Shown here in pieces: positions 1-11,186 of a DNA stretch of 64,000 nt; position 1 is the stretch's first letter, and each line of letters begins with the position of its first letter. Both the position numbers and the translations under genes were made by a program. This DNA is from Rhodotorula mucilaginosa. Its lineage: Eukaryota > Basidiomycota > Microbotryomycetes > Sporidiobolales > Sporidiobolaceae. Under the pieces are notes generated by a model. The model ran no database searches and had not been told where the DNA came from. It was given only the letters and a program-made list of their open reading frames with translations. Where the stretch lies: NCBI GenBank assembly GCA_034406715.1, contig CP137872.1, positions 558,001 to 622,000 on the forward strand, in the 5' to 3' direction.

Positions 1-973
1 CGAGCGCTACGGCGGCAATACGACCGAGATTGTCGACCTCGAGGAGCGTGAGAAGCGAGAACGGGCCGACGATGCCGCGCAGACGTCGGTCAAGAACACG
101 TTGGAGGAGCAGTTGCGCCTCAACGAAGAGCTTCGGCGAGGTAAGACATTGTGGAGGGTTCGCTACATGACCCGCCGCGTGCAACTGAAACGATCTCGGC
201 CCTACAGAGCTGGACGAGGCGAGAAACGAGCTCGAGCTGATGGAGCAGGAGAACGAGGGTCTCGCGAATCAGGTCGAGCTCCTCGAGGAGAACCAAGGGA
301 TCCGAGGCGCGTACAACCCCGAAACGCATCAGGTGCTCGAGTTCCGCGACTCGCCGGATCGAGTCGAGCATGCTATCCGGACCGCCACGCTCGAGCGCCT
401 GCGGAGCGAGAACGATGCGCTTTTGCGACGCCTAGGTGACCTCGAGAAGGGCTTGCTGGCGAACGACGGCCAGAGTCTCGTCCCGCGCGAGTCGCTCGAG
501 GCGGCACAGGCCGAGTCGGCGAAACTGCGAGAGCAGGTGCAGCAAAAGGAAAAGATGATGAAGCGGATCACGCAGGTCAGTGCGAGTCAGGGACATGAGA
601 GGCGGAGGCCGAGCTGATTCCCTCGCCTCGATGACAGGCCGTGGCAGAAAAAGCAGAAACCCTTCGACTCGCCGTCCAGAAACTGCTCGGCTTCCAGCTC
701 TCCTTCCTCGAGTCTGGTCGCATCCGGGTGACGTCGGTGTATGCGCCCTCGAAGGACCGCTCGCTCGCGTTCGACCCGTGGCCGGGTGGACCGATGCCGT
801 TCAAGCTCGTCTCGGCGACGGACGAGCAGGTCATGAGTCTCGACGAGGTCCGGCGGAGTGTCGGCTTCTGGCTCGACGGCCGAGGCTCTTTGCCGGGCTT
901 TATGGCTTCGCTCACCATGTCGCTGTACGAAGAATCGACGCGCGGTCAGAACAACGGCGTTGTGTACGGTTGA
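1..973 (+). CDS. MAD1: Spindle assembly checkpoint protein MAD1, C-terminal part (5' truncated by window)
   Basis: This is the end of a MAD1 gene; the N-terminal coiled coil lies outside the window. Three exons read through: 1-140, 208-575 and 638-973, with clean GT-AG junctions that keep frame. The first two encode heptad-rich, Glu/Arg-rich coiled coil. The last encodes a compact domain beginning AVAEKAETLRLAVQKLLGF and containing RIRVTSVYA, which matches the conserved Mad1 C-terminal domain that folds at kinetochores and contacts Bub1. In the family, Mad1 recruits Mad2 to unattached kinetochores and drives formation of the Mad2-Cdc20 complex. The stop is TGA at 971-973. The call rests on recognising the C-terminal domain; the Mad2-binding segment is not visible here. 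Confidence 0.85.
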
Positions 974-1439
974 AATCCCTTGTTGTCTCTCTTTCCTATG
1001 CGCAATCCGATGACATCTCGTGCGCTTGCGCGGCAATCTCAATGGATGGCAAAACATGCGTGATTTGCAACTTCTCGTGGTGAAAGAGTGGAAGAGGTAA
1101 TGGTGGGCAAAACGGGAATGATGTGCAACAGCGCTGAATGGGTGGGAAGGCAAAAGGGGCAAACGAGGGAATGTTCGAAAATCGGGTATGTAGGTCTCCG
1201 GAGAGGCCAAGGTCGGTGCTGAAGGCAGTCTCGTGAGCGGAAGCATGGGTAAAGAGGGAGGTGGTAGTCGGGAGGGAGGAATCATATAGGCCGTCTCCGC
1301 GAAAAGCGTCGCGGCGAGGCCGTATTCACATCGTACAGAGCATGGTCATGATCTGCTGCTGCATTTGGATCGTAGCCATCATCATCAGGGCGACGTCGTT
1401 GTCGGCGTCGAGCTCCCGCTGAGACAGCGCAGCCGCGAG
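974..1439. other. Intergenic, convergent 3' ends
   Basis: This 466 bp gap separates the stop of MAD1 (+) from the stop of DBF4 (-). It should hold both terminators and 3' UTRs. I see no supported gene in it. Confidence 0.6.
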
Positions 1440-3851
1440 TCATAGAGCCTCCTCCATCTCGTCCTCGCGAGGAGCAGCGAGTTCGGCCGACCCGTCCCGC
1501 TTGACGTCCTCGCGCAGGAAGCTCGCCTCTTGGTACCCCGAGTCGTCGCATCGACTACCCGCCCCGTCGCTCGATGCGTGCGCCGATTCCGCCTCGCTTG
1601 ATTCGGCCTGCATCGCCATGTCGTCCTCGGACTCTTCGTCGTCATCGTCCACGTCGACGAGGCGCCTCCGCTCAATCTTGGCGAGCAAGACATCGAGTTC
1701 GTCCCAGTTCTTTTGGTTGAGCGCAAAGCGACGGTGTTTGCTCGACCGGACGTGCGCCGAAAAGTCGTCGTACTTGATCCGACAGTTCTCGCAGTAGCCC
1801 GGTTTTTTGACCTCTTCGCGCTGCACAGGAGCTGCCGCAGCGAACCGGGGAGGGTGCAGCCCGGCGTCGACAGAGACGCTGCGCTTGAGGCCGCCCGCGG
1901 GCCGTTCGGTCTGCTTGAGCGCGGCGACCCGGTTCCGAGTCGCGCCGGCCACACCGCCGCTCGCCGTGCCACCAGAAGCGCTCGCCGCGCTGCCGAGGAG
2001 ACCGCCGCCCGAGACCGACACGTTGCGGTTCGAGAGCACCGCGAGGCGCTTGTCGACGTACGGGTTCGCGCCGTTACGGCTCGCTTGCGCGGCTCCAGAT
2101 CGTGCCGCCGTCGACGTGGCCGAAGCGATGTTGGACGTGATGATCTGGCTGTTGCCGGACGCGGCGATGTAAGAACCGCCGCGGCGGTTCATCTCGCGCT
2201 CGGCGCACGCGGCTCCGTCACGCCGGCATTGCTCATAGATGAGTTGCTGTTGACGCGTGACGTTCTGCAGAGAGACGGCGCGACGCAAGTTTGGTGCGAC
2301 GGTACGCGTGGCAGTCGTGGCAGTCGGGGCGGTTGCGGCCGGCGTGGGCGGCGCCGGTGGCTGTCTCCGCTCGTAGGTGAGCTCCGGGCCGTCGTAGTGG
2401 TAAAACCCGCTGCGGCCTTCGACCCCTCCCCACAGAATAGGCCACGAGGGATCTTCGTGCTTCTTCGGCTTGTCGTACTCCTTGATGACGACGGGGCGGT
2501 GCTCGCCGGTCGAGTCCTCGACAAAGAGGTACATCTTGTTGGCCGGGAAGTAGTACATGTCGTTGCGCGGCACGACCGGATCACGCTCACGGGTGCCGTA
2601 CAGCTGCTCATCGCGGAGCAAGGTCGGAAGGGAAGGGTCGCGCTGCAAGCCCTTCTTGTCCTTGTGCGGCGAAACTTGGTTGATTCGGTCGACAATCAAT
2701 TGCAGCTCTGTTCGTTGTGATGCCGACATGAGTTAGTGCGCGCACGCGGCAAGAAGGACAGTGGAGACAGGACGCACTGTCGCAAGCCCAGATCTTGAGG
2801 CCAAAGTCGGCCGCCTTGGTCAGGATGTCCTGCGAGTCGATGAACGGGTTCTGATCGACCGCGCCGTCCGAGCTGCGCAGAAGGTAGACAACGCGTCAGA
2901 CATCTCTCTTCGCGATCAAAATACAGCAGACTCGCACTCACTGGCGCATGCGGTGACCATTCGGCAGCTCGTAGATTTTCGGACTCCTCGCGGTCGGCTT
3001 CCGTGCGCGTCCGGCGGCCGAGTTGGTCGTCGCCAGTCTGCTCGCGGAAGCCGAGTCGACGTTCTCCTTGCCGGACGCGCTGGTTGCCGTCGGGATAGAC
3101 CGGCTCGTCACGACATGTGTGACCTTTTTAGAGAAGAAGTTGTCGACCGACTGTTTCGGACGCAAATCATCAGCTTTCGAGCCAAGGGGGAGGACGAGAA
3201 CAAGGGCAGTTGACGTACAGCTCCGAGCTTCCTGACGGCGGAGCCAAGGGTCGACTGGGTTGCCTCGTCGATCGCGTCAAAGTAGAACGTGAACGACGGG
3301 AACGCCTTTCGGTACTTTTGCCTCCACTGCTGCGTGTCCTGCTGGAGCTTTTCGATCCCGGCTCCTCGCTCGGCTTTGCGCTGCTTGCGCCGCGCGATCG
3401 CTGCCGCAACGGCGTCGACTTCTGCTGCGCCGCCTGCTCCTTCGCCCGGAATCGCCGCCGCTGCTCGGAGTCGCTTCACTTGCCTCGCGGCACTCTCGTC
3501 TGGAGAGTGACCGTTCTCGCGTGCGGTCGCCGTTGTTTCGGCCAAGGTACGTTTGCGCGTGGTCGTCGACGCCTTGTTAAAGTCGCCAAACTGCCTGCCG
3601 TCGATCCTGGTCGTCTGCATGGGGACCGAAGTCGCGCCGCCGTTGACGCTCTTGGTGCCGAGGACGGGCGGAGCTCTCGAAGGTCCCGCGAGGGCGTTCA
3701 TGAACAAGGGTTGGTCGAGAAAGACGGGGCGGGCGGGCGGAACGGCATCGTCGAGGGAAGCGGTCGCGGCTGTCCGGACGCTGTGAGAGCGGCTGTTGAG
3801 CGGCTGGGTCGCGTGCCTCGACGAGTTGGGAGTCGTCTCGGCGGTAGCCAT
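1440..3851 (-). CDS. DBF4: DBF4-type regulatory subunit of Cdc7 kinase (DDK)
   Basis: Four exons (3219-3851, 2942-3150, 2778-2872, 1440-2707) give a 734-residue protein whose frame closes exactly. The three Dbf4 signatures appear in order. A BRCT-like motif N runs from about residue 170 to 315 (FPSFTFYFD, then VDNFFSKKVTHVV, then NPFIDSQ and KIWACDKLQ). Motif M, with RPVVIKEYDKP and SWPIL, lies near residues 380-405. The motif C zinc finger (CENC, then two His in SAHVRSSKHRRF) lies near residue 620. In the family, Dbf4 binds and activates Cdc7 to phosphorylate MCM and fire origins. Between motifs M and C lies a long low-complexity Ser/Ala/Gly/Arg stretch, and the C-terminus is acidic. The first intron was placed so that exon 2 begins SVDNFFSKK, which keeps phase and the BRCT pattern. 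Confidence 0.92.
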
Positions 3852-4961
3852 GCTCCTCTGCGCGTGCAGCTCGAGAGATTACGGCCGTGTCGAGGAGGAG
3901 AGTCGGGGTGGTTGGCACGGCGAGACGAACGGCGTTCCGTCAGTGACCGGCGACGCGTGCGTTGTCGAGGGCGGAGGGATCGCAAGCAGCTCAGAATGTA
4001 CACCGTCTACTGCTGCACGCCGCTCAGCAGGCGCGAGAGCTGGCGAGAGAGCGAGAGCGGTCAACACACAAAGTCGCGCGGCTTCTGTTTGCGGCACGCG
4101 CGAAACATCAGCAAACTTGTCTCGCATTTTCGCATTCACGGGGTTTCGCACCGCTGTTGGTCACAAGCATAGGCGCTCTGGAGCCTGCTCTGAGTGCACT
4201 CTGACATCTTGTTACACGTGCCACCCAAGTCAGCGAGGCTACAAAGCGCAGAGCGAGAGTTGTCGACCGCGCTTCCTCGCAAACCGCAATGATTCTCCGC
4301 TCTCCTGAGAGCCAGCGAGGCGGTACCTAAGAGCAGTAGGCGAAGACTCATCTTGCCTGTTCCTTGTCGGAGCAACGTATCTAAGGCAAAAGCCGAGATC
4401 ACACCCCCGGCCCGAACAAGCAAGTCAGGCCAGAGACTGCAACTGGCAGCCCACGCGTCCATACAGGGGTCGAATTTCCCTTCTCGCGAGCGCGTCGGCG
4501 TAACGAATGAGCCTCCGTCTGAGTACTCAAGAAGAAGTTCTTGCTGGAACGGTGGAGGACTGGTACTGTAACTTGCAAGTTCCTCGTCACGGCCAATCGG
4601 AGCAAGAGAAGGAATTCGCCGTCGGACCAGGCAGCTGCGGCGGAGCAAGAGTAGCCTCATGGTCCTGGGTGAGGTTCTGTTGCGCTCGAACGTCTCGCAG
4701 GGGGCGCCTAGCAGAGTCCGTCGAGGATCCGGAGCAAGCAGCGAATGAGACGAGAGCGAGAGCGACGAGCGTGGAGGAGGGGCGGGTGAGCGGTGCAGCA
4801 AGGAGCGCGCACGGAGTAGAGCAGCAGTCTGCTCTTCTTGACGATACCGCAGTCTAGATACTGGGGCAGAGTGAATCGCCGGTGAGTGAACGCCGTCGTC
4901 GTCGTCGCCGATTCGATTGGCGGCTGTCGGACTCTTACCGCTCAAAGCAGCTCGACCGAGG
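3852..4961. promoter_or_regulatory. Divergent intergenic region between DBF4 and complex I 24 kDa gene
   Basis: This 1.1 kb separates two divergent start codons and probably holds both promoters. A long open frame on the minus strand (4136-5140) crosses it and exon 1 of the neighbouring gene. It has no recognisable domain, so I treat it as chance in GC-rich DNA. No other gene is supported. Confidence 0.45.
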
Positions 4962-6187
4962 ATGCAGAACGTCGCACGCGCAGTAGCACGACAGGCTCGT
5001 GGATTCGCCTCGACCGCCCGCAAGGGCTCGGACGCCCTCATGGTCGTGAGTGACCGCTCACCTCCTCGTTGCCCCGACCTCACAGAGGGTCGCACTCGCA
5101 TCGACCTCTCGTTCGGGGCTGCGCGATGTGGCCTAGGCACTGATCAAAGGTGGACACCGCTCGCAGCACCGCAACTCGTCGTACAACAACCCCGAGATCC
5201 CGTTCAAGCTCTCGGCAGAGAACCAAAAAGTCGCCGAGACCATCATCGCAAAGTACCCGCCCCAGTACAAGAAGGCCGCCGTCATTCCCTTGCTCGAGGT
5301 CGCGCAGAAGCAGAACAAAGGCTGGACCAGCATCTCGGTCATGAACCACGTCGCAGAGGTGCTCGAGATGCCCCCGATGCGGGTGTACGAGGTCGCGTCG
5401 TTCTACACCATGTGAGTCGCCGCTTCCGAGGTGTACATGAGAAGTTGTCTGCTGACTCGTCGTCCTCACGCCAGGTTCAACCGGTTCGCTGCGATTCGGC
5501 TCTCCTCCTCCTGCGTTAGCCCCCACGACTAACTCCTTGCCGCAACAACTTGACCAGGGAACCGGTCGGCGACCACTTTGTCCAGATCTGCACCACCACC
5601 CCGTGCATGCTCGGCGGTTGCGGTTCGGACAAGATCGTCGACGCCATCACGTCTCACCTCGGCGTCGGACTCGGCGAGACCACCCCGGACAAGAAGTTTA
5701 CCCTCCTCGAGGTGAGTCATCGGCATGGCGGAGGTCAGGCCTGGAGGAGAAGCTGATGGTGGTGACCCAACGTCGTCGCGCGTCAGGTCGAGTGCTTGGG
5801 CGCCTGCTCGAACGCACCGATGGTCCAGATCAACGACGAGTTCTACGTGCGTCCCTCTAATCGCCCCCAGCCCTTTCCCTACCCGCACTCACACTCATTC
5901 ACACCGTACAGGAGGACCTCACACCCGAGTCCATCGTCAAGGTGCTCGACGAGCTCGCCGCTGGCAAGAAGGCCAAGACGGGCCCGCAGAGCAAGCGCAA
6001 GGGTAGCGAGCCGGACGGTCCCCTCACGGCCCTCAACAACATTGTAAGTCGACAAGATAATGTTCCCTTTCTCTTGCGCGCGCCGAAGCGGGAGAGCCCC
6101 CGAGACGGAGACTGACTCCGCCTTTGGCACATCGATCGCTCGCAGCCGAAGGACCCGAAGGCGCAGTTCGCCGCCGAGTGGAGGTAG
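4962..6187 (+). CDS. NADH:ubiquinone oxidoreductase (complex I) 24 kDa subunit, NDUFV2 homologue
   Basis: Seven exons (4962-5045, 5137-5411, 5475-5483, 5558-5711, 5787-5846, 5912-6043, 6146-6187) give 251 residues with frame closed. The N-terminus [17 protein letters not shown] looks like a mitochondrial targeting peptide. The thioredoxin-like fold carries all four 2Fe-2S (N1a) ligands: C-x4-C in CTTTPC and C-x3-C in [10 protein letters not shown]. The protein works in the matrix arm of complex I beside the 51 kDa flavoprotein. The third exon is only 9 nt (residues F-N and part of R). It is needed to rebuild the conserved YTMFNREPVG segment, because reading through it hits an in-frame stop. 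That small exon's downstream donor (GTTCGC) is weak. Confidence 0.95.
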
Positions 6188-6805
6188 ACGGTTGTCCCGC
6201 TGCATCTCCAAGTGTAGCAGGCATCCACAACATGCAATGCTGTAGTATTAACACACTCTCTCTCTGTCTCTTTTATCCCTCACTCAAGGCGATCGGGAGT
6301 TGTCTCAAGGAGCGGGTCTCCACTAGCCCACGGCCACGAACGCCAGAGGTCCTGCAATCTCGCAGCTAGGCAGCGGTGAGCGAACAACGCGAGTGCTTCC
6401 AAACCTGTTGGGGTGTCACGGGACGACGGCGCCCGTCAAGCGCGTCGAGTCGACCGAATCACTCCGCTTCCAGCGAAACCCCGTGAAAAGCGCTATGGTA
6501 TCTTGCAAAAAGGCTTCAGGCACGACATCGCGTAAGAGAAGGGGATACAGCGAGTACAGAACGAGACGCGAGTTGGAACACATGGTGGTATGTCAAAGGT
6601 GCGAAGGGAGAGTCAGACCGTGAAATCTTCGCGGTTGCTAGAACACGAACGAGGAATGGACAACAACGTGGGGAAGGGATCACAGGTAGGCGAAGGAATT
6701 GTGCAGGGGCAGAGGCCAGCGAGAGAGGAAGAACCGGGAAAAGCATCATCGTTGTCGGTGCTCGCGCCGGCGTCGATGTTTGAAGCGGCCCGATCACTGC
6801 TTCAT
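6188..6805. other. Intergenic, convergent 3' ends
   Basis: These 618 bp lie between two convergent genes. I see no gene with splice or domain support here. Confidence 0.55.
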
Positions 6806-8211
6806 TTACTTGTCGTCGGCGATCTCGGCAAGCTTCTCACCGAGCACAGCGGGGATCGTGTCGTCCCCATCAGTCCTCTGGAAGCCCACGCTCTCCATGT
6901 CGGCGAAGGCGGCGTCGAGGTCTTCCGGCTTTGGGAGCCAGCACCCGTTCGGGAAGAGCGCCGCTAAGACGTCGGAGCTATTGAAGATGCGGGTCAACTG
7001 CAAAGTATGTGGCTGGATCAACTATCATTCTCCAGGGCTCAACAAGACAAACACGAGCTGACGTCGTCCTCGGTTAAGTCTCGCGGGACGTTGCTGCCGC
7101 GCGGCTTGGGCAGCTTCTTCTGCTCAGCAGATGCGTCACAGTGTCAGCTCAAGTTTACCGAAATATGTTCTCGGCTGACGACTTGCGCACCAGCAGATCG
7201 AGCGAGAGCGACGCGATTTGACAGGGACTAAGTTCCCACTCCTCCTTGGGGATTCCGCGGGCGTCAAAGACAAGCTCTACGATCTGCAGGTGTCAGAAAG
7301 CGCAGGATATCTAATCAGAGTCGAATGGAGAAACACTCACTGTCACGGAGGGTCTGCAGCATGCAGGTTGCGACGTAGTTCTGGATTCCCGGCGGGAGGA
7401 GATTGAACGAGGCGAGGTCGGTGAGCTTGCCGTGCTCAAGAGTGGCGAGCAAGCGCTCAAAGGCGTAGTCTGTTGCAGACCACAGCTGTAGTGTCAATCT
7501 AGCTTCTCCGTGAGCTCGAGGGAGAAACGGGGTGAAAACGAGCACTCACAGCCGAGCAGGGGCCAATTCGAAACCGAGACATGCTTCCGCCAGTAAGTCG
7601 TGCCGGCTTCATCGTCGGCAAATATCTCGTTCAGGCCGGCCAATTCCCAGCCTTCGATCAGCACCAGATCGCCATGCTCTGCGTGACCGTGCAAAGACTT
7701 GTGAGCTGCCTGGCTCAAGGCGCCGACGAAGCCAATAATCGAAGTGAGATCTGCGATGATTATGCTTACCGATGACGACCTGCTTCTGACCCCATGCTTG
7801 GTAGTGTCTGAGCCCGTGGGCGTCGAAGATTTGCAACATTTCCTTCGTGATGATGCCGATCCAGAAGAGGGAGACCTGCGACATGGGGCAGGTCCTCCAT
7901 CAGCTACCGCTCGGTTTTCGTACTCTGCCACTCTCTGCACGGTGATGGCAGTACTCACATCGCCGTTGGCGATGCGCTCGGGAGGGAGTTCGAAGCCCGG
8001 TGGCGGAATTTTGACATTCGACCTCAGGACGAAAGCGAGGTCAGTCTTGCTGCCTGCGACACGAAGCGGAGCGGCGAGTGGCACACATTCTCGAAGTGGT
8101 TGTAGTCTGTAGAGGTAAACGATTGCGTCAGTTCCCCTTTCTCTCTCGCTGACGGAAGCGAGCGGTCGCCGTCTCCAGACGCGTCGGCGGTTGGATGACG
8201 ACTTTTGACAT
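6806..8211 (-). CDS. Unrecognised multi-exon protein (5' end and one junction unresolved)
   Basis: I do not recognise this protein. Several exons on the minus strand have natural composition and good splice sites: about 7960-8090 (containing NVKIPPPGFELPPERIANGD), about 7775-7880 (VSLFWIGIITKEMLQIFDAHG), about 7550-7660 (EHGDLVLIEGWELAGLNEIF), about 7345-7470 (YAFERLLATLEHGKLTDL), about 7210-7285 (IVELVFDARGIPKEEWEL), 7063-7119 and 6806-6997, the last ending AEIADDK and TAA. The last two introns are phase 0 and certain. The junction between the exon ending TLRD and the one beginning IVEL does not keep frame with the donors I can see. The start is also open: ATG at 8211 gives MSKVVIQPPTRLETATARF but the wrong phase for the next exon. 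It may be a lineage-restricted gene, or carry an unusual splice. Confidence 0.5.
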
Positions 8212-8471
8212 CTGCACCTGAACTCGCTGCAGAGCCCTGCGCGGCTCGTGGACTGCTCCGAGCGAAACAGGACTCACTTCTGGTATGCTCAAGTTGATTC
8301 TGTCCGCGTAGCTGCGGTTGTGGTGAGATGGAGGAGGAAAAGGTTGACTTCTCGCGGAACGCGTCGAAAAAGAGCTCGGTCCGAAGCAGCGCTTGCGCTC
8401 TACAGCACTCGCTGTAGCAGAACAGCTGCTTGCTTTTCGTGCAGCCAGCAGCTAGCTCGCGCCAGGACAGC

Positions 8472-10161
8472 ATGGTACCGCCGCACAGGGTCGACGCAGG
8501 GGCCGCTCCGCCGCCCGGTTCGCTTCTCCTGCCTCATCGCTCCGTCGACAGCTTCAGCCTCGAGGCGTCTTCTGCTCTCAAGCAAGCCACGCAGAGTTCA
8601 GACGGTCCGGACGAAGGTCCTGGCTCCGAAACGCTTGACGGCGAAGAAGACGATGCCGCTGACTTGGCGGTGCTGAAATTGCTCGAGGTCGAGCTGGACC
8701 TCGATTCGAGCGAAGAGCAGAGCGACAGCGACAGCAGCGATGAAGAAGACGATCCCGGAGACGTGGATCTTGTTGACCTCCTCGAGACCCGCTTGCGCAA
8801 AGACGGCATCGGCGTCGAGGGGACTCGACGCATCGCCGAGCAGGTGGTGCAGATCCGCACGAAGCGCGACGAATGGGAGTCGGTCCGCGCGAATATTGAA
8901 GCAGCAAATGCCGCCTACGACGAGATCCTGAGCGAGTTTGCCGAGCGCAGGCGCGAGATCGAGGAGTGCGGAGTCGAGGTCAAGATGGGGCCGATGCCGT
9001 GCGTCCCGATCCTCCTGCATATATCGAGGCTCACGTCTGATCAGTCGTCCTGTCCTAGCAGACCTGGAAACCCGCTGGCCGTGTTCATTCTCGACTTTCT
9101 GTACTGGCCGCACGACAAGGTCTCGCACGACGTCGGGTACCTCGACACCTCCATCTTGACCTATCGAAATCTCGGGCAGTATGGCTTCTACGACACCATC
9201 CGGAGCGGCCAGGTGCGGAGCCGCATCCCGTACTAGATCGCATCCCAACCTCAGGCTGACCCTCCGTGCAGTCGACGGTGATGCAAACCCATCTCTGCCA
9301 GGCTCATTCCTCGTCCGCGAAGTCTCCGACCCACCCTCGGAACGGCGTCTTTTCGTGCGACCAGGCTGTGCAGGAGCTCTGCCGCTGGTTCAGTCAAACC
9401 GTCTATCAAACTCGCTTGAGCTTGCACGTCCCGGGCTTCATCTTCGGCTACGGCGCTTACAACAAAAAGTACCTCGCCCGGCTCCGGAAGGGCGTGCCTA
9501 CGATCACGAGCGCGACGATGCATCGCTCCGTCAAGCCGCTCAAGCGCGATGCCGCTCTTGTTGTTCCTCGCTCGTTCCCGTTCGTCGCCGTCTCCGCCGC
9601 CGAAGCCGGATCGCAGCCTTTCAGTTTCGAATGGGATGTCGACCATCCGTCCTCGTACGCTTACGCGGGCACGTCCAGTGGACTGAGAGGAGCTCTCGAA
9701 GGGCTCTCTTACGCGCTGCCTTTGGTGAGTCGCCTTTCACATCAGCTGTCCAGTCTCGATCCGCTCGGCGCGAATCTGCTCATCTCTGGTTTACATTCAT
9801 GGACTCGCAGGACCGAGCGTTGGAGGAAAGGGTTCTCCTCGCTGGCTTGCCACAGGTGGCGCGAAGGAAGCCCTTCTTCCAGAGGAAGGCCCGTGCGATT
9901 TACCGCGTCCTGCTGTGGAGACAGCGGATCGCTTACTCTAGCGACGCCGAGTGGGATCAAAAAATCAGCAACGCTTATTACGCCGCGCTGAAGCAGGGCG
10001 AGCGACTCGCTTCCAGCGACGCGGATGAGTCCGACGCACGGGACAGCTTCTCCTTGAGCAAACTCGCCACGATGCTCGACAACGTCAAAGCCGTGGCGAG
10101 CACCGAAGGCAAAGCGGAACAACACGATCGCAGAGTCGACGAATCCCGCCAAAGCTCTTGA
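8472..10161 (+). CDS. Unrecognised acidic/coiled-coil protein with conserved-looking C-terminal half
   Basis: Four exons (8472-8998, 9062-9212, 9272-9724, 9811-10161) give 493 residues with frame closed. Residues 1-110 are low-complexity and strongly acidic (runs of Ser, Asp and Glu). Residues 110-170 look like a coiled coil (Glu/Arg-rich). The rest is ordinary globular composition with aromatic-rich stretches such as LDFLYWPHDKVSHDVGYLD and FIFGYGAYNKKYLARLRKG, then a basic helical segment (QVARRKPFFQRKARAIYRVL). No family is evident, no signal peptide or membrane segment is seen, and I assign no function. The first intron is 63 nt, a multiple of three without stops, so it could be missed by naive translation; its GTGCGT donor, TAGCAG acceptor and branch-like CTGAT support splicing. 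Confidence 0.65.
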
Positions 10162-11186
10162 AGGCAATGCAGATGCCTTCTCGTTGGGCATCTCTCTCGC
10201 GCTCCCGAGGCGACTCGCTCCTCTTGAGAAACACGCGGCTATCCACGCTCTCGCGCGCCCTAGTGTGCGCACCCCCTGAAGCCCAGTCTGTGAATTCCCG
10301 CTCGAGTGTACATCCCCGTTATCATGAATTGCAACTGCAATAACCGGTCGTATCGAACGTCAGACTATGGATCCGGATGAGAGCTTCTGACCCCGCAAGA
10401 CGCAAGCTGCTCAACAAGTCCCCCGGCCGACTTGGGGCGGTGAACTCGCCCCTGTGATGGCTGCGACAACTCCAATAGACATGCCAGTCAGTGCCCGTGG
10501 CAGGAATGAACGTCAACCAAGTGCGAGCGAGCGGCAGCGAGACTGGTGGCGAAGCACGCGGACGCGGCGCTGGCGCGAATGTGGTCGTTACGGGCTAGCT
10601 TCCGCAGCTGGCCATACCCACTTTCACAGACTGTTGATCGGCAGGTCAGTGGCGGGGAATCAAGCGCGCGCGCAGAGGGGATTCAAGCAGGAGACGGTTC
10701 AGAAGGTGGCGGCGCTTGATTCGTCCTTATCACTTGAGCGCACTCCGGCTGTAGCCGGTACAGCTCTGATCAGAACAGCGACAAAGACCAGGAGCGACGC
10801 AATGATTAGGGAGGGGGGAAACTCCGGTAGAAGAGGAAGAGAGTGTCTGCTTCGCCATTTTTCGCCCCCGTCCATCGTGCGGTGCAGAGCTTAAATTCGC
10901 ACGCCCGACATGCTTCCGTAGTAGCTGAAAACCGCGTGTCCCTGACAAATGACTGTTGATGGCAACATTGCAAGCGAAGCGTACAGAGAAAGAGGAAGTG
11001 CGGGCGAGAGAGAAGACGGAAGTGGATCGTCGCAACCGCTCCTGGGCATAGTGACGCCTCGATGCGATACCAGGTGGGACTGTATGGCGGAGGGACTGGC
11101 GAGGTACGTGATCGCGCGGTCCGATTGGACGGTCGGCGGCGAGTAGGTGAATCAGACCTACTCGGAACAGAGTCAGCGCCGGCCAC
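10162..11186. other. Intergenic, convergent 3' ends
   Basis: This 1.0 kb interval lies between two convergent genes. Open frames exist on both strands, but none has splice, domain or composition support. An A-rich run at about 11189-11199 overlaps the end of the NSA2 coding region. Confidence 0.5.
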
